64,000 bases of DNA. Origin: Pseudomonas botevensis (lineage in GTDB: Bacteria > Pseudomonadota > Gammaproteobacteria > Pseudomonadales > Pseudomonadaceae). The DNA lies in contig NZ_JAHTKI010000011.1 in assembly GCF_019145475.1 (NCBI RefSeq), forward strand, positions 164,141 through 228,140, read 5' to 3'. Position 1 is the stretch's first letter. Every line of letters starts with the position of its first letter. This document shows positions 9,211 through 16,445 of the stretch, piece by piece. Under the pieces are notes generated by a model, which saw only the letters and a list, made by a program, of their open reading frames with translations, ran no database searches and was not told the origin of the DNA. The position numbers were made by a program, and so were the translations under genes.

Positions 9211-10289
9211 AGCGCGCCCCGGTACAGGTTCAATTGACCGAGGGTCACGGTGCGCATGTCATCGCCGTTCTGCCAGGCCAGGTGCCAGTCGAGGGTCTGG
9301 GTCAGGCATTGCTGCAACGACCAGCGTGGCTGCCAGCCGAGCACCTGACGGGCGCGGCTGCTGTCCAGGCGCAGCAGGCCGGCTTCGTGCAGGTCGCTCG
9401 GTTCGATGCGCAGGCCACGGGCCTGGGGCCAGCGGTTGGCGAGCAGTTCGACCACTTCGCCGACGCTGCACATGTCCGCCTCGCCCGGGCCGAAGTTCCA
9501 CGCCCCGGCGTATTCCGGGCCTTGTTCGTAGAGCCCGGCGGCCAGTTGCAGGTAACCGGCCAGCGGCTCCAGCGCGTGTTGCCACGGGCGCACGGCTTGC
9601 GGGTAACGCAGGGTCACCGGCTCATCCGCCGTCCACGCCCGGAGTACGTCGGGAATCAGTCGCTCAGGGGCGAAATCACCGCCGCCCAACACGTTGCCGG
9701 CACGCGCGGTGGCCAGTGCCAGACCGTGCTCGGCGTACTTGTCGGCCGGGAAGAACGATGCCGCGTAAGACTGTGCCAGCAATTCGCAGCACGCCTTGCT
9801 GCTGCTGTAAGGATCATGACCGCCGAGGGCTTCGTCCTCGCGGTACGGCCATAGCCATTCCTTGTTGGCGTAGACCTTGTCGGTGGTCACCAGCACGCAG
9901 GCCCGCACGCAACCGACCTGACGAATCGCTTCCAGCAGGTTGAGGGTGCCCATGACGTTGCTGGAGTAAGTGCCGAGCGGATCGCGATAGCCCTCGCGCA
10001 CCAGTGGCTGGGCCGCCAGGTGCAGGACGATCTCCGGCTCGGTGTCGGCGATGATTTCCAGCAAGGCGCCGAGATCGCGCAGGTCACCGCGCTGATCGTT
10101 GATGCCTTCGCCGACCCGCGCCAGTTCGAACAGGCTCGGCTCGGTCGACGGGTCGAGGGAAAACCCGCTGACCTGCGCACCCAGGCTTTGCAGCCACAGG
10201 GTCAGCCAACTGCCCTTGAAACCGGTGTGGCCGGTCACCAGAACCCGTTTGCCGCGCCAGAATTCCGGACTCAGTCCCATTGCTTCCAT
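9207..10289 (-). CDS. rfbG: CDP-glucose 4,6-dehydratase
   Basis: A 360-aa SDR dehydratase that converts CDP-glucose to CDP-4-keto-6-deoxyglucose. Evidence is the NAD loop VLVTGHTGFKGSWL, the long VTTDKVYANKEW segment typical of RfbG/DdhB, and the catalytic YSSSK motif. Two ATGs compete for the start: 10289 has GGGGAGG about 5 nt upstream and is preferred, while 10280 has only GGAA. Either way it overlaps the end of rfbF by 10-19 nt. It is the second gene of the CDP-sugar operon. Confidence 0.93.
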   Translation of the reverse strand: MEAMGLSPEFWRGKRVLVTGHTGFKGSWLTLWLQSLGAQVSGFSLDPSTEPSLFELARVGEGINDQRGDLRDLGALLEIIADTEPEIVLHLAAQPLVREGYRDPLGTYSSNVMGTLNLLEAIRQVGCVRACVLVTTDKVYANKEWLWPYREDEALGGHDPYSSSKACCELLAQSYAASFFPADKYAEHGLALATARAGNVLGGGDFAPERLIPDVLRAWTADEPVTLRYPQAVRPWQHALEPLAGYLQLAAGLYEQGPEYAGAWNFGPGEADMCSVGEVVELLANRWPQARGLRIEPSDLHEAGLLRLDSSRARQVLGWQPRWSLQQCLTQTLDWHLAWQNGDDMRTVTLGQLNLYRGAL

Positions 10290-11044
10290 GGGGCCTCCCC
10301 GCTCTGCCACAAGGCTTCGAGATGGTTCTTGTCACGCAGGGTGTCCATCGGCTGCCAGAAGCCTTCGTGCTGGAACGCCATCAGCTCGCCGCGCTCGGCA
10401 AGGCCGTCCAGGGGGCCGGACTCCCACGACGTTTCGTCGCCGTCGATCAGCGGCAGGACTTTGGGCGACAGCACGAAGAAACCACCATTGATCCAGCCAC
10501 CGTCGCCGCGCGGCTTTTCGGTGAAACCCAATACCCGGTCGCCATCGCGATCCAGGGCGCCATAGCGTCCCGGCGGTTGGACGGCGGTGACGGTCGCCAG
10601 TTTGCCGTGGGTCAGGTGGAAGTCCACCAGCGCGCTGATATTGAGGTCCGAAACGCCGTCGCCGTAGGTGAAGCAGAACGCCTTTTCGTTTTCCAGATAG
10701 CGCGACACACGACGCAGACGACCACCGGTCATGGTTTCCTCGCCGGTGTCGACCAGGGTCACTCGCCATGGATCGCTGTAGTTCTGGTGAACGTCCATGC
10801 GGTTTTCACGCATGTCGAACGTCACGTCGGAGGTGTGCAGGAAGTAGTTGGCGAAGAAGTCTTTGATCGCGTAGCCCTTGTAGCCAAGGCAAATCACGAA
10901 ATCGTGAATTCCGTGCGCGGAATACTGTTTCATGATGTGCCAGAGAATTGGCTTGCCGCCGATCTCGATCATCGGTTTCGGCTTGAGGTGCGACTCTTCA
11001 CTGATGCGCGTGCCCAGGCCACCCGCCAAAATAACTGCCTTCAT
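10271..11044 (-). CDS. rfbF: Glucose-1-phosphate cytidylyltransferase
   Basis: A 257-aa nucleotidyltransferase that makes CDP-glucose from CTP and glucose-1-phosphate. The N-terminus MKAVILAGGLGTRISEESHLKPKP holds the nucleotide-binding signature. FCFTYGDGVSD contains the metal-binding Asp, and GFTEKPRGDGGWINGGFFVL is typical of RfbF/DdhA. It is the first gene of the CDP-deoxysugar operon. A sigma-54-type element sits about 140 bp upstream of the ATG (11180-11196), and a terminator closing the previous gene lies further upstream. Confidence 0.94.
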   Translation of the reverse strand: MKAVILAGGLGTRISEESHLKPKPMIEIGGKPILWHIMKQYSAHGIHDFVICLGYKGYAIKDFFANYFLHTSDVTFDMRENRMDVHQNYSDPWRVTLVDTGEETMTGGRLRRVSRYLENEKAFCFTYGDGVSDLNISALVDFHLTHGKLATVTAVQPPGRYGALDRDGDRVLGFTEKPRGDGGWINGGFFVLSPKVLPLIDGDETSWESGPLDGLAERGELMAFQHEGFWQPMDTLRDKNHLEALWQSGEAPWKQWD

Positions 11045-11179
11045 CGTCTCCCCTCTCGTTCGTCACCGGGCTGCGCGCTGCTTTCTGCGCATGGCGGCCA
11101 CCTGGCTAAACCTGTCTGCCGTTCCGGGCGCAGGGGCGATGACCGCGAGCGCTCGTTTTATGGCGATTTGAGGGGGACT

Positions 11180-11196
11180 TGCAGGAAACGCGCCAG
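11180..11196 (-). promoter_or_regulatory. Sigma-54 (-24/-12) promoter for rfbF operon
   Basis: On the minus strand the sequence reads CTGGCGCGTTTCCTGCA, with GG and GC exactly 10 nt apart. It differs from the consensus TGGCACG-N4-TTGCA at two positions only. The transcript would start near 11169, about 125 nt before the rfbF ATG. It lies just past the terminator of the upstream gene, as expected for an operon promoter. In Pseudomonas, RpoN with FleQ/FleR drives many flagellar genes, so this suggests co-regulation of glycan synthesis with the flagellum. Confidence 0.6.
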
Positions 11197-11235
11197 CTCC
11201 GCAAGCGCTGCGTCGACGGGACGCGCAGGCATGAA

Positions 11236-11271
11236 AAAAGGGATGAACCCGTCACCGGGTCCATCCCTTTC
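11236..11271 (-). terminator. Rho-independent terminator after the RTX gene
   Basis: Inverted repeat with arms around AAGGGATG-ACCCG and CGGGT-CATCCCTT and a 4-nt loop. On the minus strand it is followed by a run of T residues (TTTTTT). It lies 27 bp past the stop of the 1638-aa gene and isolates it from the rfbF operon. Confidence 0.85.
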
Positions 11272-11297
11272 GTGCAGCGACATCAACGGTTCAGTTA

Positions 11298-14200
11298 TCA
11301 GCCAAACATGGCGAACGCATCACTGTTGGCTGGCAGATTGATAATCTGGTTATCAGCCGTCTGGATCTGTTCGATGGTGTCGGAGCCGGCGAACCAGTCC
11401 TTGAGGCGTACACCTTCCTCCGGTGTCTGGCCTGCGGCGAATGTCGACCGGTGCAGGTACAGATCATCACCCACGCGATCGAGCAGCAACTCCCTGGAAC
11501 TGATATTGGCCAGGACCAACTTGTCGCCACGGCTGGCGCCAGTGTCCTGAATGGTTACCAACAGGCTGGTGTTGACGGTGTAGGTGTCATCCCCTTCGCC
11601 GCCGTTGGCAAAACCTCCGGACTTCATCTGCCATGGGTACACACCCGCCAGGCCCAGTTTCAGCGTGTCATTGCCCGCGCCACCCAGCAGCACGAAGTTG
11701 GCGCCGGTGCCGGTCAAGGCGTCTGCGCCATCGCCACCATCAGCGGTGCCGCTGACCACGGTGATGCTGTCGTTGCCCGCTTCGCCGAAGGCGAAGGTTC
11801 CGCGGTCATCCGGCGCACTGACGATCGTGTCGTTGCCATTGCCGCCGTACAGCATGTCCGCTTGCGGGCCGGCAGAAAGCGCGTCGACCGCGAACGGCCC
11901 GAGCGCGGTGAAGAAGCTGCCGTAGAGGTAGTCGTCGCCGTCGCCGCCATAAATGACGTCATTGCCCAGACCACCTTCAAGCCCGTTGGTCAGCGCATTA
12001 CCGGTCAAGGTGTCGTTGAAGTTAGTGCCGATGATGCTCTCGACGCTGATCAGCACATCGCCCTGGGCGTCGCCGCCCTGATTGACGCCGGTCGCCAGGT
12101 TGATGTCCACGGCGGTGCCGTTGTTGACGTACCAGACCGTGTCGATACCCTCGCGACCATCAATGACGTCAGCACCGGCACCGCCAATCAAGTTGTCGTA
12201 GCCGGCCGAGCCCGACAACGTGTCGGCAAACTGGCTGCCCTGGAAGATTTCGATCCCGGTGTAGGTATCGCCAGCGGCATCACCGCCATTGACCTTGGTC
12301 TTCAGGTCGATGGTGACCGCACTGTCCGAGTTCTCATAGCTGACCATGTCCAGACCCGTACCGCCGTCCAGCGCCATGGCGGCCGTACCGCCGACGAAGA
12401 TGTCGTTGTAGTTCGAACCACGAATCGCTTCGATGCTGTTGTAGGTGTCACCCAGCGCGATACCGGTATTGACCCCGGTCTTCAGGTTGATGCTGACGCC
12501 CACGGTGCTGTCGGTGTAGCCAACGGTGTCCATGCCGGCACCACCGATGAACTGGTCCGCGCCATCGCCACCAAAGAACGTGTCGTTGCCGATGCCGCCG
12601 GTCATGATGTTGTCGCCAGCGTTACCGTAACCGGTAAAGGCGCCCGTGCCGGTGTAGGTCAGGCGCTCGACGTTGGCGTTCAGGGACTGCGTGCCGTAGT
12701 TGGTGCGCACCTCGTCGTCACCACCGCCAGCCTGTTCGATCACCGTACCGCCGATGCCATTGATGACATACACATCGTTGCCCGCACCACCCTCGAAGGT
12801 GACCGTCAGGGTGTCGAGGTTGAAGGTGTCGTTGAACGCGGTGCCGATGACTTTCTCGATGTTGATCAGGGTATCGCCCTGAGCATCGCCGCCAATGCCG
12901 GCACGGCCCGGGGTGCCATAACGAATGTCGACGTTGATTGCTTCGGTGGAACCCGAATAATCCACGGTGTCGATTCCCGTACCGCCGTCAAAGGCAAATA
13001 CGCGGCTGTCAGCGACGAAGGTGTCGTTGTATTTCGAGCCCAGGATGCCTTCGATGCCAGTGTAGGTGTCGCCCGCTGCAATGCCGGAGTTGACCCCGGT
13101 CTTGAAGTTGAGCGTCACGCCGACGGTGCTGTCGGTGTAGCCGGCGACGTCGATGCCTGCACCGCCGATGAACTGATCCGCGCCGTCACCACCGAACAGC
13201 GTGTCGTTGCCAATGCCGCCGGTGATGATGTTGTCGCTGGCATTGCCGTAACCGGTAAAGGCGCCCGTGCCGGTGTAGGTCAGGCGCTCGACGTTGGCGT
13301 TCAGGGACTGCGTGCCGTAGTTGGTGCGCACCTCGTCGTCACCACCGCCAGCCTGTTCGATCACCGTGCCGCCGATGCCGTTGATGATGTACACATCGTT
13401 ACCTGCACCGCCCTCGAAGGTGACCGTCAGGGTATCGAGGTTGAAGGTGTCATTGAACGCGGTGCCGATGACTTTCTCGATGTTGATCAGGGTATCGCCC
13501 TGAGCATCGCCGCCAATGCCGGCACGGCCCGGGGTGCCATAACGAATGTCGACGTTGATTGCTTCGGCGGAGCCCGAATAATCCACGGTGTCGATTCCCG
13601 TACCGCCGTCAAAGGCAAATACGCGGCTGTCAGCGACGAAGGTGTCGTTGTATTTCGAGCCCAGGATGCCTTCGATGTCGGTGAAGGTGTCGCCCGTAGC
13701 GATGCCCGAGTTGATCCCGGTCTTGAAGTTCACGGTGACGCCGACAGTGCTGTCGGTGTAGCCAACGGTGTCGACGCCTGCACCGCCGATGAACTGGTCC
13801 GCACCGTCACCACCAAACAGGGTGTCGTTGCCGATGCCGCCAGTGATGATGTTGTCGCTGGCGTTGCCGTAACCAGTAAACGCGCCGGTGCCGGTGTAGG
13901 TCAGACGCTCGACGTTGGCGTTCAGCGATTGCGTGCCGTAGCTGGTACGTACCTCGTCGTTGCCGCCACCTGCCTGTTCGATGACAGTACCGCCCACGCC
14001 GTTGATGATGTAAACGTCATCGCCCGCGCCGCCTTCGAATGTCGCGGTGAGGGTATCCAGGCTGAAAGTGTCGTTGAACGCGCTGCCGATCACCTTCTCG
14101 ATATTGAACAGGGTGTCGCCTTCCGAGTCGCCACCGATACCGGCACGGCCCGGGGTGCCATAACGGATATCGACGTTGATCGCTGAGGTGGAACCCGAAT

Positions 14201-16214
14201 AGTCCACGGTGTCGATGCCGGTATCGCCATTGAAGGCCATGACGCGGCCGTCAGCGACGAAGGTGTCGTTGTATTTCGAACCCAGGACACCTTCGATGTC
14301 GGTGAAGGTATCGCCGGCCGCGATGCCCGAGTTGACCCCGGTCTTGAAGTTGACGGTGACGCCGACAGTGCTGTCGGTGTAGCCAACGGTGTCGATGCCC
14401 GCGCCGCCGATGAACTGGTCCGCACCCGCGCCACCGAACAGCGTGTCGTTGCCGATGCCGCCGGTGATGATGTTATCGCTGGCGTTGCCGTAACCGGTAA
14501 AGGCGCCCGTACCGGTGTAAGTCAGGCGCTCGACGTTGGCGTTCAACGACTGGGTGTAGTAGCTGGTGCGCACTTCGTCGTTACCGCCGCCGGCCTGTTC
14601 GATCACCGTGCCGCCCACGCCGTTGATGATGTACACATCATCACCCGCGCCACCTTCGAAGGTCGCGGTAAGGGTATCCAGGCTGAAGGTGTCGTTGAAC
14701 GCGCTGCCGATCACCTTCTCGATATTGAACAGGGTGTCGCCTTCCGAGTCGCCACCGATGCCGGCACGGCCCGGAGCGCCATAGCGGATGTCGACATTGA
14801 TCGCTTCGGCAGAGGTGGAGTAATCGACCGTGTCGATCCCGATATCACCATTGAACGCCATGGCACGGCCGTCAGCGACGAAGGTGTCGTTGTATTTCGA
14901 ACCCAGGACACCTTCGATGTCGGTGAAAGTGTCGCCCGCCGCGATGCCCGAGTTGACCCCGGTCTTGAAGTTGACGGTGACGCCAACGGTGCTGTCGGTA
15001 TAACCGACGGTGTCGATGCCCGCACCGCCGATGAACTGGTCCGCACCGTCACCACCAAACAGGGTGTCGTTACCGATGCCACCGGTGATGATGTTGTCGC
15101 TGGCGTTACCGTAACCAGTGAACGCGCCAGTGCCGGTGTAGGTCAGGCGCTCGACGTTGGCGTTCAGGGACTGGAAGTAATAGTTGGTACGTACTTCGTC
15201 GTTACCACCGCCGGCCAGTTCGATGACAGTCCCGCCCACGCCGTTGATGATGTACACATCATCGCCCGCACCACCTTCGAAGGTCGCGGTGAGGGTATCC
15301 AGGCTGAAGGTGTCGTTGAAGGCGCTGCCGATCACCTTCTCGATATTGAACAGGGTGTCGCCTTCCGAGTCGCCACCGATGCCGGCACGGCCCGGAGCGC
15401 CATAGCGGATGTCGACATTGATCGCTTCGGCAGAGGTGGAGTAATCGACCGTGTCGATCCCGATATCACCATTGAACGCCATGGCACGGCCGTCGGCGAC
15501 GAAGGTGTCGTTGTATTTCGAACCCAGGACACCTTCGATGTCGGTGAAGGTGTCGCCCTTGGCAATACCGGAGTGAATCCCGGTCTTGAAGTTGACGGTG
15601 ACCCCGACGGTGCTGTCGGTATAACCGACGGTGTCGATGCCCGCACCGCCGATGAACTGGTCCGCACCGTCACCACCAAACAGGGTGTCGTTGCCGATGC
15701 CACCGGTGATGATGTTGTCGCTGGCGTTACCGTAACCAGTGAACGCGCCAGTGCCGGTGTAGGTCAGGCGCTCGACGTTGGCGTTCAGGGACTGGAAGTA
15801 GTAGTTGGTACGTACTTCGTCGTTACCACCGCCGGCCAGTTCGACGACAGTGCCGCCCACGCCATTGATGATGTACACGTCATCACCCGCACCACCCTCG
15901 AAAGTCGCGGTGAGCGTGTCGATGCTGAAGGTGTCGTTGAAGGCGGTGCCGATCACCTTCTCGATATTGAACAAGGTATCGCCTTCCGAGTCGCCACCGA
16001 TGCCGGCACGGCCCGGGCTGCCGTAGCGAATGTCGACATTGATCGCCCCGGTCGAAGCCGAATAGTCGACGGTGTCGATCCCCGTGCCGCCATCGATCTT
16101 GTCCGCGCCCGCACCACCCAGAATCAGATCATTGCCAGCCAGGCCATTGATCTCGTCATCCCCACTGGTTCCCGTCAGCGTATCCGCGCCGTTTGTCCCG
16201 TTTATGACTGCCAT
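11298..16214 (-). CDS. RTX-type calcium-binding repeat protein, probable type I secretion substrate
   Basis: A 1638-aa acidic protein without a Sec signal. It opens with nonapeptide motifs (NGADTLTGTSGDDEINGLAGNDLILGG read as GGxGxDx repeats) and then carries six near-identical 207-aa units (about 12354-16079). Each unit holds a GGxGND/GGAGID calcium-binding stretch between IDTVDYS and NGVGGTV-type segments. A seventh, degenerate unit and more RTX motifs follow. The C-terminal ~65 residues (SSRELLLDRVGDDLYLHRS ... VRLKDWFAGSDTIEQIQ) match the haemolysin-type calcium-binding-related domain, and the chain ends in a hydrophobic DAFAMFG, usual for ABC-exported RTX proteins. No catalytic domain is seen, so a surface or adhesin-like role is likely. 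SD AAGGA precedes the ATG. No type I exporter lies in the window. Confidence 0.85.
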   Translation of the reverse strand: MAVINGTNGADTLTGTSGDDEINGLAGNDLILGGAGADKIDGGTGIDTVDYSASTGAINVDIRYGSPGRAGIGGDSEGDTLFNIEKVIGTAFNDTFSIDTLTATFEGGAGDDVYIINGVGGTVVELAGGGNDEVRTNYYFQSLNANVERLTYTGTGAFTGYGNASDNIITGGIGNDTLFGGDGADQFIGGAGIDTVGYTDSTVGVTVNFKTGIHSGIAKGDTFTDIEGVLGSKYNDTFVADGRAMAFNGDIGIDTVDYSTSAEAINVDIRYGAPGRAGIGGDSEGDTLFNIEKVIGSAFNDTFSLDTLTATFEGGAGDDVYIINGVGGTVIELAGGGNDEVRTNYYFQSLNANVERLTYTGTGAFTGYGNASDNIITGGIGNDTLFGGDGADQFIGGAGIDTVGYTDSTVGVTVNFKTGVNSGIAAGDTFTDIEGVLGSKYNDTFVADGRAMAFNGDIGIDTVDYSTSAEAINVDIRYGAPGRAGIGGDSEGDTLFNIEKVIGSAFNDTFSLDTLTATFEGGAGDDVYIINGVGGTVIEQAGGGNDEVRTSYYTQSLNANVERLTYTGTGAFTGYGNASDNIITGGIGNDTLFGGAGADQFIGGAGIDTVGYTDSTVGVTVNFKTGVNSGIAAGDTFTDIEGVLGSKYNDTFVADGRVMAFNGDTGIDTVDYSGSTSAINVDIRYGTPGRAGIGGDSEGDTLFNIEKVIGSAFNDTFSLDTLTATFEGGAGDDVYIINGVGGTVIEQAGGGNDEVRTSYGTQSLNANVERLTYTGTGAFTGYGNASDNIITGGIGNDTLFGGDGADQFIGGAGVDTVGYTDSTVGVTVNFKTGINSGIATGDTFTDIEGILGSKYNDTFVADSRVFAFDGGTGIDTVDYSGSAEAINVDIRYGTPGRAGIGGDAQGDTLINIEKVIGTAFNDTFNLDTLTVTFEGGAGNDVYIINGIGGTVIEQAGGGDDEVRTNYGTQSLNANVERLTYTGTGAFTGYGNASDNIITGGIGNDTLFGGDGADQFIGGAGIDVAGYTDSTVGVTLNFKTGVNSGIAAGDTYTGIEGILGSKYNDTFVADSRVFAFDGGTGIDTVDYSGSTEAINVDIRYGTPGRAGIGGDAQGDTLINIEKVIGTAFNDTFNLDTLTVTFEGGAGNDVYVINGIGGTVIEQAGGGDDEVRTNYGTQSLNANVERLTYTGTGAFTGYGNAGDNIMTGGIGNDTFFGGDGADQFIGGAGMDTVGYTDSTVGVSINLKTGVNTGIALGDTYNSIEAIRGSNYNDIFVGGTAAMALDGGTGLDMVSYENSDSAVTIDLKTKVNGGDAAGDTYTGIEIFQGSQFADTLSGSAGYDNLIGGAGADVIDGREGIDTVWYVNNGTAVDINLATGVNQGGDAQGDVLISVESIIGTNFNDTLTGNALTNGLEGGLGNDVIYGGDGDDYLYGSFFTALGPFAVDALSAGPQADMLYGGNGNDTIVSAPDDRGTFAFGEAGNDSITVVSGTADGGDGADALTGTGANFVLLGGAGNDTLKLGLAGVYPWQMKSGGFANGGEGDDTYTVNTSLLVTIQDTGASRGDKLVLANISSRELLLDRVGDDLYLHRSTFAAGQTPEEGVRLKDWFAGSDTIEQIQTADNQIINLPANSDAFAMFG
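12354..16079. repeat. Six tandem 621-bp coding repeats in the RTX gene
   Basis: The same sequence recurs every 621 bp; for example the segment encoding VADGR/VADSR recurs at about 12997, 13618, 14239, 14860 and 15481. Units 2-4 (numbered from the N-terminus) are nearly identical at DNA level, and units 5 and 6 form a slightly different subtype. The period is a multiple of three (207 codons), so gain or loss of a unit would keep the frame. Confidence 0.9.
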
Positions 16215-16307
16215 TGTTTCTTCCTTGCCTTGTTTGTGAACCGGTACAGGCCTGCGGGGTGATCACACCTCAGCGCGGCGCAATTTTCGAAAACAGAGAA
16301 TGTGTTG

Positions 16308-16335
16308 ATATCGACAGGAAATACTCAATCCTTGA
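16308..16335 (-). promoter_or_regulatory. Possible sigma-28 (FliA) promoter of the RTX gene
   Basis: Minus-strand TCAAG (16331-16335), 15 nt, then GTCGATAT (16308-16315). It resembles the FliA pattern TAAA/TCAA ... GCCGATAA but is one nt longer in spacing and has two -10 mismatches. It would give a ~95-nt leader before the RTX ATG. The region is otherwise an AT-rich stretch with no ORF. Confidence 0.3.
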
Positions 16336-16389
16336 GGGGTCGAAAAAAATTGTATCGAGATTGATGCAAATACGAATTTCAAACGCAAA

Positions 16390-16422
16390 AAAAAACAGAC
16401 GACCGCCAAGTCGCCTGTTTTT
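16390..16422 (-). terminator. Terminator after the large glycosyltransferase
   Basis: Stem ACAGACGAC / GTCGCCTGT with one mismatch and a 6-nt loop. It is flanked by an A-run on the plus-strand left and a T-run on the right, so it could work in both directions. It lies 24 bp past the stop at 16446 and separates the RTX gene from the flagellar/glycosyltransferase unit. Confidence 0.8.
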
Positions 16423-16445
16423 TTGCTGTAGCCGGTGCGGTTCGA

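Noticed and set aside
11045..11235. A 24-codon ORF in the rfbF leader
   Set aside because: No ribosome site and its start overlaps the terminator T-run; the sigma-54 start site lies at its end.
11451..14186. A 911-codon plus-strand frame and its tandem repeats
   Set aside because: It mirrors the RTX repeats on the coding minus strand; Val/Asp/Ala periodicity is inherited from them.
12354..16079. Repeat array considered as CRISPR or satellite
   Set aside because: Unit length is 621 bp, in-frame and coding for RTX motifs; no short repeat/spacer pattern.
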